From Acidobacteriota bacterium (lineage in GTDB: Bacteria; Acidobacteriota; Vicinamibacteria; Vicinamibacterales; Vicinamibacteraceae): a stretch of 9,190 bases of DNA. This document shows, in pieces, positions 5,829 to 9,190 of the stretch; positions within the stretch are counted from its first letter, which is position 1; each line of letters opens with the position of its first letter. Under the pieces are notes generated by a model that was given only the letters and a program-made list of their open reading frames with translations, had not been told where the DNA came from and did no database searches. The position numbers and the translations under genes were made by a program. The stretch lies in assembly GCA_023429845.1 (NCBI GenBank), contig JAEZCY010000305.1, positions 1 to 9,190 of the forward strand. The letters run 5' to 3'.

Positions 5829-8489
5829 CTACGCGGGACGCTTCGCCGCGCGCTTGCGTGTCGTGGCGCTGCCGGTGCGCTTTGCGGGTGCGCGGCCGCG
5901 GCCCTTCTTGGCTGGGGCACCCTCGCGCGCCTTCAGCAGCCCGACCGCTTCCTCGAGCGTGAGCGCATCGACCATGACGTCCTTGGGCACCGAGGCGTTG
6001 GTCGTCCCGTCGGTGACGTAGGGTCCGTACCGGCCCTCGAGGACTTCCACCTTGGCGCTCGACTCCGGGTGGACGCCGACCTCGCGCAGAACCGTCCGGG
6101 TGGTGGTCCGACGCCCGCGTCCCTTCTTCTCCTGCTTGAAGAGCTCGATGGCCTGCTCGAGCGTGACGGTGAACACCTCGGCGTCCGCGCCAAGGGAGCG
6201 GAACTCATCCCCTCGCTTCACGTACGGACCGAATCGCCCGAAATTGGCGATGATGTCCTCGCCGGCTTCTGCGTCGTGCCCCACCGTGCGTGGCAGCGAC
6301 AACAGTTCGAGCGCCCGCTCGAGGGTGATGGCGTCCGGCGTGTCGTTCTTGGTGAGCGAGGCGCGGCGCGGCTTCTCCTTGCTGCCCTTCTCCGGAGGCT
6401 CACCCAGCTGCACGTACGGCCCGAAGCGCCCGGTGAGCACATACACCGGCAGTCCGGAAGCCGGGTCGGTGCCGAGGCTCTGCGGCCCCTGGGTTCTCTC
6501 CTTGAGCAGTCGCAGGGCCTGCTCGATCGTGAAGTCAGCCGGCGCCACATCGTCTGGGATCGACGCGTTGGCATCGCCCGTCTGCACGTAGGCCCCGTAC
6601 CGTCCGATGCGGATGACGACCTTCTGTCCGGACGTTGGATCGACCCCCAGTTCGGTGACCGGATAGTCGATGCGGTCCTCACCCGTGACGAGGTGCCTGA
6701 GCCCCGGCCAGCCGTCCTGCCCGTTGTAGAACTGCTCGAGGAACTGCGTCCGATCGAGCGTCCCGTTGGACACCTGGTCGAGGTCTTCCTCGACGCGACC
6801 GGTGAAGCCGAGCTCGACCAGCTGCCCGAAGTGTTCCTTGAGGAGTCGGACGACGGCGAAGGCGGTGAAACTCGGGACGAGCGCCTTGCCCTGGCGCCAG
6901 ACATACCCGCGACGCTCGATCGTCTGGATGATGGAGGCGTACGTGGACGGGCGGCCGATGCCGTCCTCTTCGAGTCGCTTGACGAGCGACGCGTCGGTAT
7001 AGCGCGGCGGCGGCACCGTCTCGTGCGCCTTGGGGTCGAGTCCCGCCAGCGTGAGTGGCCCCTGCCCCGGCGCGGTCACCTGGTCGCCGACCGACAGCTT
7101 CGGGAGGATGGTCTCCTGGTCGCCGAGTTCGCTGGCCGGGTCGTCGCTGCCCTCGACGTAGGCGCGCAGGTAGCCGGCAAACTGGATCGCCTTGCCGGAC
7201 GCCGTGAAGACGTGTGGCGTGCCGTCGGCGCCGGTCGCCGTGATCTCCAGGGTCGTGCGCAGCAGCCGCGCCTCGGCCATCTGCGAGGAGACGGTGCGCT
7301 TCCAGATCAGGTCGTAGAGGCGCGCCTCGTCGGGCGGCAGGTGCAGCGACTGCGGCGTCTGCTCGAAGTCGGTGGGCCGGATGGCCTCATGCGCTTCCTG
7401 CGCGTTCTTGACCTTCGTCTGGTACTGCCGCGGCCCCCCGTAAAAGGTGTCGCCGTAGAGCCCCTTGATCGCCTTGGCGGCTTCCCGGAGCGACTTCTCG
7501 CTCAGCGTGGTCGAGTCGGTGCGGTGATACGAGATGACGCCGTCCTGGAACAGCCGCTGCGCAGCGCTCATCGTGCGATCGGCGGAGAACCCGAGCTTCC
7601 GGTTGGCCTCCTGCTGGAGAGTCGAGGTCGTGAACGGCGCCGACGGCTTCTGTGTCGTCGGACGCTCCTCGACCGCGGTCACGGCCCAGGGCAGCCGGCC
7701 GCCGAGGGCATCGCGCATCGCCTTGGCAGCGGCCTCGTCGAGCAGTCGGGCGTTGCGACCCGTCAACAGACCCGTCGCCGGGTCGAAGTCCTTGCCGGTG
7801 GCGACACGGGAGTGACCAACCTTGACCAGGGTCGCCGTGAACTGCGTGTCGCGCGCCTGCAGGCGCGCCGCCAGGTCCCAATACGTGCTGCGGTGGAAGG
7901 CGCGGCGCTCCTCTTCCCGCTCGACGATCAGCCGCACGGCCACGCTCTGGACGCGACCGGCACTGAGGCCCGTCTGCACCTTCTTCCAGAGCACCGGCGA
8001 CAGCATGTAGCCGTACAGCCGGTCGAGGATGCGCCGGCTCTCCTGCGCGTCCACGAGCTTGAGGTCGATGTCGCGGGCGTGCGCAATCGCATCGCGCACC
8101 GCTTCCTCGGTGATCTCGTGAAAGACGACGCGCTTGACGGGCGCCTTCGGCTTGAGCACCTCGCGCAAGTGCCAGCTGATGGACTCGCCCTCCCGGTCAG
8201 GGTCGGTGGCCAGCAGCACTTCGGAGGCCTCCTTGACGGCCGCCTTCAGTTCCCGGAGCCGAGGCTTCCGATCCGCCGACTCGACGTAGTACGGCTTGAA
8301 GCCGTTGTCCACGTCCACGCCCATGCGACCCCACGGCTTGTCCTTGATCCCGGCGGGGACCTCGCTGGCGTTCTCGGGCAGGTCGCGCACGTGCCCCACG
8401 CTCGCCTCGACGCGGTACTGGTTACCCAGGAAGCGTGCGAGCGTCCGGGCCTTGGCGGGTGATTCGACGATGACGAGGGGCTTGGACAT
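5829..8489 (-). CDS. topA: DNA topoisomerase I (type IA), zinc-finger-free
   Basis: This 886-residue enzyme relaxes negative supercoils by single-strand passage. The N-terminal Toprim domain has KPLVIVESPAKA with Glu9 and DPDREGE with Asp96 and Asp98, the metal-binding acids. The core keeps LSAGRVQSVAVRLIVERE (175-192), the nucleophile Tyr321 in GVISYHRTDST, NAQEAHEAIRPT (362-373) and LVKRLEEDGIGRPSTYASII (502-521). The C-terminal part has four repeats marked by GRYG/GRFG-x-YV at 629, 687, 751 and 819, each followed by a helix rich in Leu and Glu, and ends in a Lys/Arg/Ala tail (about 855-886). The four-Cys zinc fingers of Escherichia coli TopA are absent, and the whole protein has no cysteine. 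The C-terminal design is like actinobacterial TopA. ATG 8489 begins 18 bases after dprA, with no obvious Shine-Dalgarno, which suggests coupling. Confidence 0.96.
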   Translation of the reverse strand: MSKPLVIVESPAKARTLARFLGNQYRVEASVGHVRDLPENASEVPAGIKDKPWGRMGVDVDNGFKPYYVESADRKPRLRELKAAVKEASEVLLATDPDREGESISWHLREVLKPKAPVKRVVFHEITEEAVRDAIAHARDIDLKLVDAQESRRILDRLYGYMLSPVLWKKVQTGLSAGRVQSVAVRLIVEREEERRAFHRSTYWDLAARLQARDTQFTATLVKVGHSRVATGKDFDPATGLLTGRNARLLDEAAAKAMRDALGGRLPWAVTAVEERPTTQKPSAPFTTSTLQQEANRKLGFSADRTMSAAQRLFQDGVISYHRTDSTTLSEKSLREAAKAIKGLYGDTFYGGPRQYQTKVKNAQEAHEAIRPTDFEQTPQSLHLPPDEARLYDLIWKRTVSSQMAEARLLRTTLEITATGADGTPHVFTASGKAIQFAGYLRAYVEGSDDPASELGDQETILPKLSVGDQVTAPGQGPLTLAGLDPKAHETVPPPRYTDASLVKRLEEDGIGRPSTYASIIQTIERRGYVWRQGKALVPSFTAFAVVRLLKEHFGQLVELGFTGRVEEDLDQVSNGTLDRTQFLEQFYNGQDGWPGLRHLVTGEDRIDYPVTELGVDPTSGQKVVIRIGRYGAYVQTGDANASIPDDVAPADFTIEQALRLLKERTQGPQSLGTDPASGLPVYVLTGRFGPYVQLGEPPEKGSKEKPRRASLTKNDTPDAITLERALELLSLPRTVGHDAEAGEDIIANFGRFGPYVKRGDEFRSLGADAEVFTVTLEQAIELFKQEKKGRGRRTTTRTVLREVGVHPESSAKVEVLEGRYGPYVTDGTTNASVPKDVMVDALTLEEAVGLLKAREGAPAKKGRGRAPAKRTGSATTRKRAAKRPA

Positions 8490-8507
8490 TGCGTTGCGGA
8501 CTTTACG

Positions 8508-9190
8508 TTACCACTTCCGTTCTGGGGGCAGGAACCGGCCGGCAGCGTCGCGTCGGACGAGGCCCGCGAGCTCGAGATCGAGCAACTCACCCAGCAAATT
8601 CGTGGAACTTCGCCCGGTCTCCCTGAGCAGATCGTCGAGCGTCATGCCGTCCTCTCTCGCCAGCAGGGCTGGGAGGGACGCGTCGTGCGGCGATGGAGGC
8701 TCCGGAGATGGACGGCTCGGAGAGCCGTCCCTGCCAGGAGCCTGAGGGAGCCATCCCAGTTCCTCGAGGACGTCGGCGGCGCGTTCCACCAGACGTGCCC
8801 CGTCGCGGATGAGGGCGTGACCACCGGCGTTGACGCCGGTCCGGACGTCGCCCGGCACCGCCATCACCTCACGGCCCTGCTCGAGCGCCATCCGGGCGGT
8901 GATCAGGGAGCCGCTGCGCTCGGCCGCCTGCACGACGACCACGGCGTGGCAGAGGCCGCTCAGGGTGCGGTTGCGCAACGGAAAATGGTGCGGCTGAGGC
9001 GCGACGCCCGGAGGGAACTCGCTCAGGAGCAGGCCGGAGGCAGCCACCTGCTGCCGGAGAGTGCCATGGTCGCTCGGGTACGCCACGTCCAGGCCGCAGC
9101 CGAGCACGGCGAGCGACCACCCCGTGGTGAGGGCGCCGCGGTGAGCGGCGGCGTCGACCCCGCGGGCAAATCCGCTCGCCACCACGACGC
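8508..9190 (-). CDS. dprA: DNA-processing protein DprA/Smf (5' end cut by the window)
   Basis: The visible 226 residues are the C-terminal part of DprA, which protects incoming single-stranded DNA and loads RecA during transformation; it is also common in non-competent bacteria. The Rossmann-like fold shows VASGFARGVDAAAHRGAL, the GCGLDVAYPSDH block, LLLSEFPPG, HHFPLRNRTLSGLCHAVVVVQA, SGSLITARMALEQGREVMAVPGD and NAGGHALIRDGA, all typical. A Pro/Ser-rich linker follows, then a winged-helix domain in the last 55 residues (MTLDDLLRETG to RFLPPERKW). The N-terminal SAM/HhH part and start lie beyond 9190. The linker contains a compound palindrome at 8697-8743. Stop TAA is at 8510-8508. It heads the four-gene minus-strand cluster as far as the window shows. 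Confidence 0.95.
   Translation of the reverse strand, partial: VVVASGFARGVDAAAHRGALTTGWSLAVLGCGLDVAYPSDHGTLRQQVAASGLLLSEFPPGVAPQPHHFPLRNRTLSGLCHAVVVVQAAERSGSLITARMALEQGREVMAVPGDVRTGVNAGGHALIRDGARLVERAADVLEELGWLPQAPGRDGSPSRPSPEPPSPHDASLPALLAREDGMTLDDLLRETGRSSTNLLGELLDLELAGLVRRDAAGRFLPPERKW
8697..8743. repeat. Compound palindrome in the dprA interdomain linker
   Basis: The inner perfect stem is GGACGGCTC (8710-8718) with GAGCCGTCC (8722-8730) around GGA. The outer arms AGGCTCC (8697-8703) and GGAGCCT (8737-8743) are also exact complements, separated from the inner stem by six bases on each side. It encodes a Pro/Ser/Arg linker (GRDGSPSRP and flanks) between the Rossmann and winged-helix domains, a place where length varies in the family. 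Confidence 0.75.

Noticed and set aside
5816..5920. Longer trmFO start at ATG 5920
   Set aside because: It would add 35 low-complexity residues overlapping the topA end; GTG 5815 has an AGGG site and sits directly before the FAD-binding motif.
6069..8462. Plus-strand open frame of 797 codons opposite topA
   Set aside because: It lies fully opposite a gene with complete family motifs, its translation is Arg/Leu/Val/His-rich without recognisable domains, and such frames are common opposite GC-rich genes.
8697..8743. Intrinsic terminator inside dprA
   Set aside because: The hairpin is strong but no T run follows on the minus strand and the reading frame continues to the winged-helix domain.

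Overview
The window comes from a high-GC bacterium. I infer a Gram-negative outside the Proteobacteria mainstream, possibly Acidobacteriota (Vicinamibacteria-like). Grounds: the dprA-topA-trmFO-xerC gene order, a folate-type tRNA methyltransferase (trmFO), an NtrC-type sigma-54 regulator pair, and a zinc-finger-free topoisomerase I with a basic tail. No rRNA or other direct taxonomic marker is present, so this is a guess. Codon bias is strong enough that most real genes have long empty open frames on the opposite strand.

Left part, plus strand. Bases 2-295 are the 3' end of a gene ending in a charged coiled coil, most likely an ABC-F ATPase. A 174-base gap (296-469) holds a weak terminator-like hairpin and a degenerate sigma-54-like -24/-12 element. 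Next come a soluble PAS histidine kinase (470-1693) and an NtrC-family response regulator with intact receiver, AAA+ (GAFTGA) and Fis-type HTH domains (1760-3166). A strong hairpin overlaps the kinase stop codon and separates the two.

Right part, minus strand, read right to left: dprA (5' end cut by the window), topA, trmFO and xerC, packed with gaps of 18, 13 and -1 bases. They look like one transcript for DNA uptake and recombination, supercoiling, tRNA m5U54 methylation and chromosome-dimer resolution. The order resembles the Firmicute dprA-topA-gid(trmFO)-codV(xerC) cluster, but no hslVU/clpQY follows: xerC runs tail to tail into the response regulator with only 19 bases between.

The most unusual content is inside the housekeeping genes. 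TrmFO and XerC each carry an in-frame, low-complexity insert of roughly 40 residues that their families normally lack. The dprA linker and the kinase-regulator gap carry palindromes of the same build as one in the trmFO insert: a 9-11 bp perfect stem around a 3-base loop. The trmFO insert also holds five tandem degenerate heptamers, and a 12/13 match to them lies in the xerC insert in another reading frame. This suggests small palindromic or repeat elements that enter genes at tolerant sites, comparable in principle to Rickettsia palindromic elements. Genome-wide repetition cannot be tested from this window.
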